A DNA stretch of 64,000 bases, from positions 21,265-85,264 of the forward strand of contig MKJX01000155.1 of the NCBI GenBank assembly GCA_001942415.1, given 5' to 3'. Position numbers and translations under genes: made by a program. Within the stretch, counting starts at the first letter, position 1, and each line of letters starts with the position of its first letter. The notes beneath the pieces are model-generated. The model did not search any database and was not told the origin of the DNA. It worked only from the letters and a program-made list of their open reading frames with translations. Positions 28,790 to 37,544 of the stretch are shown one piece after another. The stretch comes from Pseudonocardia sp. CNS-139. GTDB taxonomy: Bacteria > Actinomycetota > Actinomycetes > Mycobacteriales > Pseudonocardiaceae.

Positions 28790-30545
28790 CCGACGGTTCC
28801 CTTCAGATCAGCACCTGCCAGGTCGGTGGCGTGCTGGGCGCGCCACAGCCGCGCGTAGGTCCCGCCGGCGGCCAGCAGGTCGTCGTGGCGACCCCGCTCG
28901 ACGACGCGGCCGCGGTCGAGGACGACGATCTGGTCGGCGCCCGCGACCGTCGGCAGGCGGTGCGCGATGACCAGCAGCGTGCGCCCGGCGCACAGGCGCG
29001 AGAGCGCGGCCTGCACCTGGGCCTCGGACTCGGGGTCGGCGTAGCTCGCGGCCTCGTCGAGCACGACGAGGCGCGCGTCGGCGAGCAGCGCGCGGGCCAC
29101 CGACACCCGCTGGGCCTCGCCGCCGGAGAACAGGGCGTCCTCGCCGACCACGGAGTCGTAGCCGCGGGGCAGCGCCATGATCCGGTCGTGGATGTGGGCC
29201 GCCCGCGCGACCCGCTCCACCTCGGCGGGACCGGCGTCCGGACGGCCCAGGCGGATGTTGTCGGCGACCGTGTCCCGCAGCAGCCGGACGTCCTGCAGCA
29301 CGAACGACACGCGGCGGTAGAGCTCGGCGGGCACGATCTCGCGCACGTCGACCCCGCCGATCCGGATCGCCCCGGCGTCGACATCGGCGAACCGCGGCAG
29401 CAGGGCGGCCAGCGTCGACTTCCCGGCCCCCGACGGGCCGACGAGCGCGGTCACCGTTCCCGGTTCGAGGACCAGGTCGACGTCGTGCAGCACGGGCGTC
29501 TCGCCGTCGTAGGAGAACCCGACCCGGTCGAACTCCACCCGGTCACCGTCGGGGCGGCGCGGCCGTGCCGGCACCGGGAGCTCCTCGGCGGCGAGCAGCT
29601 CGCGGATCCGGGCCATCGACCGGCGTCCGGCGCGCACCTCGTCCTCGGCGTGGCCGAGGGTGAGCAGCGGGAGGGTCAGCGCCACCCCGACCACCGCGAA
29701 CGGCACCAGGTCCACCGCGGAGAGCGCGCCGGTCACCACGAACCCGGAGCCGGCGGCCAGGACGACGACCAGCACCGTGACCGGGGACAGCACCAGCTCC
29801 GACACCGCGCGCGGCAGCACCAGCCCGCCGACGAACCCGTCGAACGCCGCCGCGTACCGCTCCGCGGCCGCCGCGACCGCCGGTACGCGGCCCGCGCCCG
29901 CCCGTAGGTCTTGACCACCGCGATGCCCTGGGCGAACTCCACGGCCGTGCTGTTGATCCGGGCCATCTCGGTCTGGATCCCGGCGAACCGGCGCACGAAC
30001 ACCTCGCCCGTCCACCGGAACAGCACCAGGCCGACGACCAGCGGCGCGAGGGTCACGAGGGTCATCCGCCAGTCGACCGAGAACAGGTAGGCCAGCGACA
30101 CCGCCGGGACGACCACGGCCGTGGTCAGCTCGAGCACCGAGTGCGCGACGAGGTGGTGCAGCACGGCCACGTCGTCCTGCACGGTCTTCTTGACCACACC
30201 CGAGCCGCGCTCGTCGAACCAGCCCAGCGGCACCCGGCCCAGCTTGTCCACCAGCCGACGCCGCAGGTCGAGCTGGAACTCGTTCTCGGCGAGGTGGCTG
30301 ACGGTGCTGGACACGACGGCCAGGACCAGACGGGCGAGCAGGGCGACCGCGGCCACCCCGACGACGGTCCAGACCCGGGCGGTGTCGATCGGTGGGCCGC
30401 CGAGCAGGGCGCGGGCGAGCTCGGCCACGCAGACGAACGGCACGACCCCGGCGGCGGCGGCCAACGCCTGGACGGCGACCGCGACCGCGAGGCGGCCTCG
30501 GATCGGGCGGAGCAACCCCGCAGGCGGTGCGGCAGGACCCGGCAC
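28786..30545 (-). CDS. ABC transporter half-subunit, fused membrane and ATPase domains (one frameshift)
   Basis: GTG 30545 with AAGGGAG upstream, about 585 residues. The membrane domain includes GRVPLGWFDERGSGVVKKTV and VDWRMTLVTLAPLVVGLVLF; the frame changes near 29885. The ATPase domain has GPSGAGKSTLAALL, FSGGEAQRVSVARALL and LVVLDEAASYADPE. The signature and Walker B differ from the partner (DEAAS, D-loop YAD), so one of the two composite ATP sites may be degenerate, as in many heterodimeric transporters. The start codon is only 21 bp from the Zur-like operator. Confidence 0.86.
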
Positions 30546-30565
30546 TCCCCGCTCCCTTCGGAAGT

Positions 30566-30580
30566 AGATAATCGTTATCA
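30566..30580. promoter_or_regulatory. Zur-like operator between ABC pair and Opp system 1
   Basis: AGATAATCGTTATCA; its core GATAATCGTTATC is an almost perfect 13-bp palindrome. It matches the group consensus (TC-R-TT-N-TCA). It lies 21 bp from the leftward ABC start (30545) and 85 bp from the rightward binding-protein start (30665), so it can control both. An adjacent AGGTTAGC resembles half of an IdeR/DtxR site but lacks the other half. Confidence 0.7.
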
Positions 30581-30664
30581 GGTTAGCTCCGTGGGGAGCG
30601 TCGGTGCCAGGTGAGGGATCTTCGGGAGGATCAGGTGGAAGCACGTGCCGGTCAGGGAGACCTG

Positions 30665-32239
30665 GTGAGCGGATCGAGGTCGGACCGTCGCCACCGGCCC
30701 ACCCGACGAGTCCTGCCGGGACTCGTCGCGACCGTGCTGGCCGCCGTGAGCCTGACCGCGGCGTGCGCCACCACGCCGGTTCAGGGCCCGGCGTCGAGCG
30801 GTCCGCTGCGGGTGGCCACCACACCGTTCACCAGCCTCAGCACGACCGGTGACGCCGGCCAGTACCTGTCGGTGCTCGGCATCGCCGAGACCCTGACCCG
30901 GCCCACCGCCGACGGGTTCGGGCTCGACATGGGCATGCTCGCCGCCGCCACCCGGACCTCCCCGACCGTCTGGGACCTGGCGCTGCGCCCGGGGGTCCGG
31001 TTCCAGAACGGGGCGGCGGTGGACGCCGCGGCGGTGGTCGCCGCGCTCGGCGCCGACAGCGCGAACGCCTACAGCGCCGACGACGTGAACACCGGCACGC
31101 TGGCCGTCACCGGAGCCCTCAGCTTCACCATCACCAGCAGGAACCCCGCCGGGAACATCCCCGCCCAGCTCTCCGACCCGTTCGCCTACCCGATCTTCGA
31201 CGTGGCCGCCGCGCAGGCCGCCGGCTCGGACCCCGCCGCGCTCGTGGGCCGCGGCATCTACACCGGGCCGTTCGCGCCGGTGGCACTGGACCCGACGGGG
31301 CTCGAGGCGACGCCGAACCCGCACTACTGGGACGGCCCGGTCGCGCTGCCGGGGCTCGACGTGCGTTTCGTCCCCGATCCCCAGGCGCGGGTCGCCGCGG
31401 TGCAGAACGGGGAGGTCGACATCGCGCTCGACCCGCCCGCCGCCGCGGCCGGCGCGCTGCGCGGGGATCCCCGGGCGGCGTTCGTGACCGGGCCCTTCGC
31501 CATCAACGGGGCCTGGGCCGCGATGAACCAGAACCCCGGATCCGTGCTGGCCGACCCCGCGGTGCGCAAGGCGGTGCGCGCGGGCATCGACTACCAGGGG
31601 CTGGTCGCGGGCCTGGGGACGCAGACCGTCGCCGCGGCCGGCATGTTCGCCCCCGGCGCCTCCTACGCCGTCGACGACCAGGTCTTCGACCCGGACCGGG
31701 CGCGCGCGCTGCTGGACGGCGCCGGCTGGGTGCCCGGTCCGGACGGGATCCGCGGCAAGGCCGGCCGGCGTCTGGCGTTCGACTACCTCTGGTCGCCGAG
31801 CCAGGGGCCCGTGCACGGCGACCTCGGGCTGGTACTGCAGCAGCAGCTGCGGGAGATCGGGGTCGACATGCAGGTGCGCCAGGTCGAGTCGACCTTCCAA
31901 CCACCGGACGCGACGAGCTGGGGGCTCAGCGTCATCGCCTACTACAGCGCCTCCGCCAACCCGCACAGCCAGCTCGCGTTCCTGCTGGAGAGCCCATTCG
32001 GCAACATCGGCGGCATCGACGACCCGCTGCTGACCCAGCTGCAGAGCAGCCTGAACGCCGCTCCGCCCGCCGAGCAGGACCCGCTGCTGCGCCGCCTCCA
32101 GCAGGTGGTCGCGGACAACGCCTACGGCGTCGTGCTCGCCCACGTCGCGCCGACGTTCGTGGTCTCCCCGGCCTACCGCGACTACCAGCCGCCCGGGCCG
32201 CTGCGCTACCTCGGCGCCGCGCTGCGGCCCGCCGCCTGA
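30665..32239 (+). CDS. Nik/Opp-type ABC importer 1, substrate-binding lipoprotein (SBP family 5)
   Basis: GTG 30665 with GGGAG 8 bp upstream. The signal ends in the lipobox VSLTAACATT. The mature protein is an SBP_bac_5 fold: GPLRVATTPFTSLS, LSVLGIAETLTRP, LALRPGVRFQNGAAVDAAAV, NPHYWDGPVALPGLDVRFVP, ALLDGAGWVPGPDGIR. 524 residues. Family members bind peptides, nickel or metal-opine complexes (NikA, CntA). It is the first gene of a five-gene importer operon beside a Zur-like operator, which favours a metal complex over peptides. Confidence 0.9.
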   Translation: MSGSRSDRRHRPTRRVLPGLVATVLAAVSLTAACATTPVQGPASSGPLRVATTPFTSLSTTGDAGQYLSVLGIAETLTRPTADGFGLDMGMLAAATRTSPTVWDLALRPGVRFQNGAAVDAAAVVAALGADSANAYSADDVNTGTLAVTGALSFTITSRNPAGNIPAQLSDPFAYPIFDVAAAQAAGSDPAALVGRGIYTGPFAPVALDPTGLEATPNPHYWDGPVALPGLDVRFVPDPQARVAAVQNGEVDIALDPPAAAAGALRGDPRAAFVTGPFAINGAWAAMNQNPGSVLADPAVRKAVRAGIDYQGLVAGLGTQTVAAAGMFAPGASYAVDDQVFDPDRARALLDGAGWVPGPDGIRGKAGRRLAFDYLWSPSQGPVHGDLGLVLQQQLREIGVDMQVRQVESTFQPPDATSWGLSVIAYYSASANPHSQLAFLLESPFGNIGGIDDPLLTQLQSSLNAAPPAEQDPLLRRLQQVVADNAYGVVLAHVAPTFVVSPAYRDYQPPGPLRYLGAALRPAA

Positions 32240-32255
32240 CCCCGGTTCCCCTCCC

Positions 32256-33248
32256 TTGTCCGGCTCCCCCGCGTCCGCGTCCCCGCGGTCATCGCCCCGG
32301 GCCACCCGGAGGCGGGCGCTCACGACCGCCAAGCGGGCCGCGGCGGCGGTGCTCACCATCGTGCTCGCCAGCATGGTCGTGTTCGCCGTCCTGCCGCTGA
32401 CCGGCGACCCGGTGACCCGCTACCTCCAGGCCCGCCACCAGTACAGCCCCACCGACGCCGAGGTCGCGGCGCTGCGCCACGAGCTGGGGCTGGACCGTCC
32501 CCTGGTCGGCCAGTACCTCGGCTGGGCCGGGAACGCCGTGCGCGGCGACTTCGGGCTCTCCTACCAGACCGGGCGGCCGGTCGGGCCCGATCTCTGGGCC
32601 CATCTGGCCCCCACCCTGGTGCTGGCCCTGTCGGCGCTGACGATCGCGCTGGTCGTGTCGCTCGCGCTCGGGCTGGCCTGCGCGGCCGCAGCCGGGCGCT
32701 GGCCCGACGCCGCGCTGCGGGCCGCCTGCGCGGTCGGGGTGGGGGTGCCCGACTTCGTCGTCGGGCTGGTGCTGCTGCAGGCCGTGGTCATCGGCCTGGG
32801 CGTGGGCGGGGTGATCAGCGACGGCGCCCTGGCCCACGTCGGGCTGCCCGCCGTCGCGCTGGCCGTGCTGCCGGCCGCGACGTGGACGCAGCTGCTGCGG
32901 GCGGGCCTGCTCGACGCCCTGGGCAGCCGGTTCGCGCTGGTCGCGGCCGCCCGCGGCGCCGGTCGGACGCGCATCCTGCTGCACCACGCCCTGCCCAACG
33001 CGTTGCCGCCGTACCTGACCGCGGTCGCCGTGGGAATCGGCTTCATGCTCGGCGGTACCGCCGTGGTCGAGGCCGTGTTCTCCTGGCCCGGGGTCGGGCT
33101 GTGGCTGGTGAGCGCGGTCCGCGCCCGCGACGTCCCGCAGATCCAGGCGTTCGCCGTTCTCGCGACGACCACGTTCGTGCTGCTGTCGCTGGCCGCGGAT
33201 ACCCTGATCGCCCGCCTCGACCCCCGCACCCGGGAGGGCACCGGATGA
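32256..33248 (+). CDS. Nik/Opp-type ABC importer 1, permease B
   Basis: About 330 residues if it starts at TTG 32256, which lacks a good ribosome site; the exact start is uncertain. A first helix at residues 27-48 (AVLTIVLASMVVFAVLPLTG) is followed by the GDFGLSYQTGRPV loop and the permease core with the EAA motif (AAARGAGRTRILLHHALPN) and GTAVVEAVFSWPGVGLWLV, typical of DppB/NikB. It pairs with the permease at 33245 (ATGA overlap). Confidence 0.9.
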   Translation: MSGSPASASPRSSPRATRRRALTTAKRAAAAVLTIVLASMVVFAVLPLTGDPVTRYLQARHQYSPTDAEVAALRHELGLDRPLVGQYLGWAGNAVRGDFGLSYQTGRPVGPDLWAHLAPTLVLALSALTIALVVSLALGLACAAAAGRWPDAALRAACAVGVGVPDFVVGLVLLQAVVIGLGVGGVISDGALAHVGLPAVALAVLPAATWTQLLRAGLLDALGSRFALVAAARGAGRTRILLHHALPNALPPYLTAVAVGIGFMLGGTAVVEAVFSWPGVGLWLVSAVRARDVPQIQAFAVLATTTFVLLSLAADTLIARLDPRTREGTG

Positions 33249-34119
33249 TCCCCACCACCGGCACCTCCGTCCCCGGGACCCGGGCACGGCGCCGCCCGCT
33301 GCTGCGCCGGCTGGTGGCCGGCCGGGGAGGCCGGGCCGGGCTCGGCCTCGCCGTGCTGGTCGTGGCGGCGGTGCTGGCCGGTCCCGCGATCTGGCGGGCC
33401 TCGCCGACCGCCCTCGACCCCGCCGCCGCGCTGCTGCCCCCGGGAGGCGCCCATCCGCTGGGCACCGACCAGTACGGCCGCGACGAGCTGGCCCGCGTGC
33501 TGGCCGGCGGCCGGCAGGCCCTGCTGACCATGGCCGCGGTGCTCGGGGTGGCGGTGGGCATCGGCCTGGTCGGCGGAGTCGCCGCCGGCGCCGCGCCGGC
33601 CCGGGTGGACGCGGTCATCAGCCGGGTCAACGACGTCGCGCTCGCGTTCCCCGCGCTGGTGGGCGCGCTCGTCGTGCTCGCGGTGCTCGGGCCCGGCCCC
33701 GGATCGCTGGTCGCGGCGCTGGCCGTCGGCTTCACCGCGTTCTTCCTCCGCTTCGCCCGCGCGTGCGCGCTCGGCGCCCGCTCGCGCCCCGTGTTCCTGG
33801 TCGCCCGGTCGGCCGGCATCCCGTGGTGGCGGGCGGTCGCCGGGCACGTGGCGCCCGAGACGGCCACCCGGCTCGTGGTGCTGGCCGCGCTGAACGCCGG
33901 GCACGTGATCACCGCGGCGGCCGGGCTGTCGTTCCTGGGCTTCGGCACCCAGCCCCCGCGCCCGACTGGGGGCCGATGCTCGCCGACGCCCAGCCCTACC
34001 TGGTCTCCGCACCCTGGCTGCTGCTCTCCCCCGCGCTCGCCCTGGTCGCGCTGCTGCTCTCGATCAACGTCCTCGGGGTCGCGCTCGACGACCTGCTGCG
34101 CAGCGAGGCCGCGCGATGA
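33245..34119 (+). CDS. Nik/Opp-type ABC importer 1, permease C (one frameshift)
   Basis: ATG 33245. DppC/NikC features: HPLGTDQYGRDELARVLAGG, ALAFPALVGALVVLAVLG, and the EAA-loop ARSAGIPWWRAVAGHVAPE. Near 33962 one missing G breaks the frame; restoring it gives QPPAPDWGPMLADAQPYL, the usual family end, running to 34119. About 291 residues. It forms the membrane channel with permease B and is coupled to the ATPase gene by ATGA. Confidence 0.9.
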
Positions 34120-34889
34120 GCCTCGTCGAGATCGACGATCTCACGGTGACCTACCGCAGCGGGCAGACCGCCCTGCACCGGCTCCGGCTGACCGTCGAAC
34201 CGGGCGCCACCCTCGCCGTGGTCGGGGAGTCCGGCAGCGGCAAGAGCACGCTCGCGCTGGCCGTGCTCGGGCTGCTGCCCCCCGGCGCGGAGGTCGGCGG
34301 GTCCATCCGGCTCGACGGCGAAGAGCTGGTGGGAGCGTCGCCGCGGCGGATCCGGCGACTGCGCGGACGGACCATCGGCTACGTCCCCCAGGACCCCTTC
34401 GCCGCCTTCGACCCGATGCGGCCCGTGCGCGACCACCTGGTGCAGGCCTGGCGGGCCACCGGGACCCGCCCCGCCGCGCACGCGGTCGCCGAGGCCCTCA
34501 CCCAGGTCGGCCTCGAGCCGGCGAGGGCGCGGCAGCGACCCCACCAGTGGTCGGGCGGGATGCTCCAACGCGCGACCATCGCCGCCGCCACCGTCCACGG
34601 CCCCCCGCTGACCATCGCGGACGAACCCACCTCCGCGCTGGACACCGACAACCGCGACGCGGTGCTGTCGCTGCTGCGCCGGCGCAGCCATGCGCTGCTG
34701 CTCATCTCCCACGACCTGGGCCTGGTCGCCGGCGTCGCCGACCACGTCGCGGTCCTGCGGGCCGGACGGCTGGTCGAGACCGGACCGGCGGGCACGGTCC
34801 TCACCGGTCCCCGCCACCCGTTCACCCGGGACCTCGCCGCGGCCGCCGGGCGCTGCGCACGGCCGAGCGATCCGGCGGGCCGGCGATGA
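34116..34889 (+). CDS. Nik/Opp-type ABC importer 1, ATPase D
   Basis: Intact, 257 residues, ATG 34116. Walker A VVGESGSGKSTLALAVLG, Q-loop GYVPQDPFAAFDPM, signature WSGGMLQRATIAAAT, Walker B LTIADEPTSALD, H-loop LLISHDLGLVAG. The length matches NikD-type subunits and lacks the C-terminal oligopeptide/Fe-S extension of OppD (about 330 residues), which supports metal or metallophore transport. Overlaps the next ATPase gene by ATGA. Confidence 0.92.
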   Translation: MSLVEIDDLTVTYRSGQTALHRLRLTVEPGATLAVVGESGSGKSTLALAVLGLLPPGAEVGGSIRLDGEELVGASPRRIRRLRGRTIGYVPQDPFAAFDPMRPVRDHLVQAWRATGTRPAAHAVAEALTQVGLEPARARQRPHQWSGGMLQRATIAAATVHGPPLTIADEPTSALDTDNRDAVLSLLRRRSHALLLISHDLGLVAGVADHVAVLRAGRLVETGPAGTVLTGPRHPFTRDLAAAAGRCARPSDPAGRR

Positions 34890-35608
34890 CCCCGACGTCC
34901 GCGGCGGCTCCGGACGGACCGGTCGTGGCCGCCCGCGGACTCGGCGTCGTCTACCAGGGGGTGCCCGCCTGCGCCCACGTGGACCTCGACCTGTCGCCCG
35001 GACAGGTCCTCGGGATCAGCGGGCCGTCCGGATCCGGCAAGTCGACGCTGCTGCGCCTGCTCGCCGCCGTGGAAGTGCCCACCAGCGGGGATCTCGACCT
35101 CGGCGGGCGCGCCGTGGTGCGCGCCGGCCGTCGCGTCGGGCGGGCGCCGCGGCCCGGGTACGTCATGCCGATCCTCCAGGACGCGGTGGGCAGCCTCGAC
35201 CCGCGCTGGCCCCTGTGGGCCGGTGTCACCGAGCCGCTGACCGCGCCGCACCGTCGCGAGCCGAACCTGCCCCGCACCCGGCGGGAGCGGCGGGCCCACG
35301 CCGCGGCCGCGCTGGCCGAGGTCGGCCTCGACGACCTCGATCCCGACGCCCGCCCCGCCGCGCTCAGCGTGGGCCAGTGCCAGCGCGCCGCCGTCCTGCG
35401 GGCGTTGCTGGCCGAGCCCGCCCTCATCACGGCCGACGAACCCACGGCCGCCCTCGACGTCGTCGCCGCCGACCAGGTGCTCACCCTCCTGCGCCGCGCG
35501 GCCCGGCGCGGCAGCGCCGTCGTGATCGTCTCGCACGACCGGCGCGCACTGGCCGGCATCGCCGACACCGTCCTGACGATGTCCGCCGGGCGCCTGCATC
35601 CGTCCTGA
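34886..35608 (+). CDS. Nik/Opp-type ABC importer 1, ATPase F
   Basis: Intact, 240 residues, ATG 34886. Walker A GISGPSGSGKSTLLRLLA, signature LSVGQCQRAAVLRALL (SVGQ instead of SGGQ), Walker B LITADEPTAALD, H-loop VVIVSHDRRAL. The same LS(V/T)GQC variant occurs in the second ATPase half of importer 2 at 47954, so the two systems share an ancestry. Last gene of its operon; it converges with the VOC gene after 36 bp. Confidence 0.9.
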   Translation: MTPTSAAAPDGPVVAARGLGVVYQGVPACAHVDLDLSPGQVLGISGPSGSGKSTLLRLLAAVEVPTSGDLDLGGRAVVRAGRRVGRAPRPGYVMPILQDAVGSLDPRWPLWAGVTEPLTAPHRREPNLPRTRRERRAHAAAALAEVGLDDLDPDARPAALSVGQCQRAAVLRALLAEPALITADEPTAALDVVAADQVLTLLRRAARRGSAVVIVSHDRRALAGIADTVLTMSAGRLHPS

Positions 35609-35644
35609 ACGCAACGGATCGCGGACGGACGCGGACGCGGCGGC

Positions 35645-36328
35645 TCAGTGGCCGGCGCCGACCAGCGGGAGGTCACCGACCAGTGCGGCGTCCAGCGGCG
35701 CGCGCAACCCGGCGAGCTCCACCAGGCGGATGCCGTCGCCGTCCTCGGCGCGGATCCACGGGTCGTCGCCGTCGACGATCGCGTCCCAGGCAGCCCGGGC
35801 GGCGCCGGGCACCCCGACGTGCACCGCCGCGACTCCCGTGGCGCCGTTGGCGTGCACGACCCGGCTCGGCCGGGCCGGCGGGCGGTACGCCGACATCGCG
35901 AACGGCAGCCGCGGGTCCGCCGGAGCCATCACCTGCCAGCGCAGCCGGACCCCGTCCGGCGTGCGCCGGCCGATGGACAGGGCCCGGCTGACCGGGACCC
36001 CGGCGCTCCTCAGCCGCCGCCGTTCGGCGGCCAGGTTCGCATCGTCGGTCTCCACCGCGAGGTCGACCCAGTGCCGGCCCCGGTCGGCCCAGCGTTCGAC
36101 GCGTGCCCGGAGCGCGCGGCCCCCGTAGACCTGGGCCGTCCACAGCACGGGCGGGGTCGGCCGCGGCACGACGACCAGTTCGAGGAACGGGCCGGTCTCG
36201 AACCAGATCAGCGCGTTCGCGCTGCGCTCCGCCCGCCGGCCGTGGACCACGGTGAACCCGGCCTCGGTGAACCGGGTGACCGCGTCGTGGAGATCGTCCA
36301 CCCGGTGCAGGAGGTGGCTGCAGCGCAT
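35645..36328 (-). CDS. VOC/glyoxalase-like protein of the isonitrile operon
   Basis: Intact, 227 residues, ATG 36328 with GGAAAGGGCGG upstream. It opens with a VOC-type repeat, HLLHRVDDLHDAVTRFTEAGF and TVVHGRRAERSANALIWFE, and has a second module VVHANGATGVAAVHVGVPGA, the Glyoxalase_3-like arrangement. Such proteins bind a divalent metal and act as dioxygenases, isomerases or metal-ligand binding proteins. It is the last gene after isonitrile synthase and P450, so it may modify or bind the isonitrile product. A fusion to the synthase was considered and rejected. Confidence 0.82.
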   Translation of the reverse strand: MRCSHLLHRVDDLHDAVTRFTEAGFTVVHGRRAERSANALIWFETGPFLELVVVPRPTPPVLWTAQVYGGRALRARVERWADRGRHWVDLAVETDDANLAAERRRLRSAGVPVSRALSIGRRTPDGVRLRWQVMAPADPRLPFAMSAYRPPARPSRVVHANGATGVAAVHVGVPGAARAAWDAIVDGDDPWIRAEDGDGIRLVELAGLRAPLDAALVGDLPLVGAGH

Positions 36329-36440
36329 CCCGGACCGCCCTTTCCCCGTGCCCGCCCGCTCGTCCGCGGGCCTTCGCCGTGGATGGCCGGCACCCACGGC
36401 CCACATTCTGCGCCCCTTCGGCCACTGCACCGGACGCGCC

Positions 36441-37483
36441 CTAAGCCCGGCTCGGCATGTCGGCGACCGCGTCGCAGGACGGCGGCGCCGGGCTGCCGCC
36501 CGCACGGGGTTGCGGGCACCACGGTTCGGCCGCCAGGACGTGGTCCGGGCGGCGTCGCGGCACACGACCCGTCCGCGCAGGCGCGCCCGGTCCGCGCGGT
36601 CGAGCGACCAGGATCCGTCGGGGCCGCGCACCGCGCAGGCGTGCCACGGGGTGGTCCACGCGTCGGCGGCCGCGAGGAGCCGGGTGCCCAGCTTGGCCGA
36701 GCCGGCCGGGTGCGGATGGATGGACAGCCGCACGGAGTGCGGGAACCGGTCGGCGACGAGCGCGCTCCAGGCGTTGCTGCGCGCCACCACCCCGTAGGCC
36801 CGGTCCCGGGAACGGCGCTGCAGCGCGGCGCGGGAACCGCCGAGGTCGGCGGCGTCCTCGACGAGGAAACGCACGATCCCCAGGTAGAGCGCCCGTTCGG
36901 CGGGGTCGGCGCGGCAGCGCGCCCGGATCGCCTCCCGGTCGGGCGCCCAGTGCTCGTCGAGCAGGCCGCGGCGGACGTCGTGCGACCGCCCGGGATACAC
37001 CTGGGTGAGGTCGAAGGTGTCGAACGCGGTGAGTCCCTCGCGGCGCATCAGGTCGCGCAGCGCCGCGCCGTACTCGTCGACGTGGGCGTCCGGCACCCCG
37101 ATCAGGTCGCCGAACACGTGCCCGTCGGAGCAGATCAGCACCCGCGCGCCCGGCCCGTGCAGCGCCGCGATCTCCGCGCGCACGTCCTCCAGGAAGCGCA
37201 GCGACAGCCGCTCGCCGGCGTCCGGGAGGCGGCCCAGCACCTTCGCCGGGTTCGGCGACTTGCAGGGGAACGCCGGGAGCACGAGCGTGACGGGCCGGCC
37301 GGCCCGGACGCAGGCGCCGATCTGGCGCCGTTGCGGGTCGAACGCGGAGCGGTCCGGCGCCGGCTCGTCACGCGGCGCGCGGCGGTGGCGCAGCAGCACG
37401 TCCAGCACACGTTCGGTGGTCGCGGCCGGTGGTTCCGGCACCGACTCCTGCGCCGGCACCGGGTTTCGGGCATGCGAGGTCAA
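36441..37483 (-). CDS. pvcA-like: Isonitrile (isocyanide) synthase, PvcA/Dit1 family (one frameshift)
   Basis: TTG 37483 with a strong GGAGGA five bases upstream; about 347 residues, normal for the family. Diagnostic blocks: VTLVLPAFPCKSPNPAKVLG, LPDAGERLSLRFLEDV, VLICSDGHVFGDLIGVPDAH, VYPGRSHDVRRGLLDEHW, SIHPHPAGSAKLGTRLL and DAWTTPWHACAV. PvcA/IsnA enzymes turn the amino group of Tyr or Trp into an isonitrile using ribulose 5-phosphate. Near 36555 the reading shifts to DHVLAAEPWCPQPRAG and stops at 36441. No PvcB/TauD-type partner is next to it; a P450 takes that place. Isonitriles bind copper and zinc strongly, fitting the metal-rich setting. Confidence 0.93.
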
Positions 37484-37544
37484 GGGTCCTCCGGTCGGGT
37501 GAGTCGGTGGCCGGCGCCGGGCCGGCCCCGCGAGGTGGTGAAGG

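Noticed and set aside
30581..30590. IdeR/DtxR-like half-site AGGTTAGC next to the operator; a similar AGGCTAAC near 26226.
   Set aside because: Only one half of the 19-bp palindrome is present in each case, so iron control is not supported.
35645..37483. A single isonitrile synthase-VOC fusion protein in one continuous frame.
   Set aside because: The joining 75 or so residues are Arg-rich noise, the synthase C-terminus reads better in the next frame with a stop at 36441, and the VOC gene has its own ATG and ribosome site.
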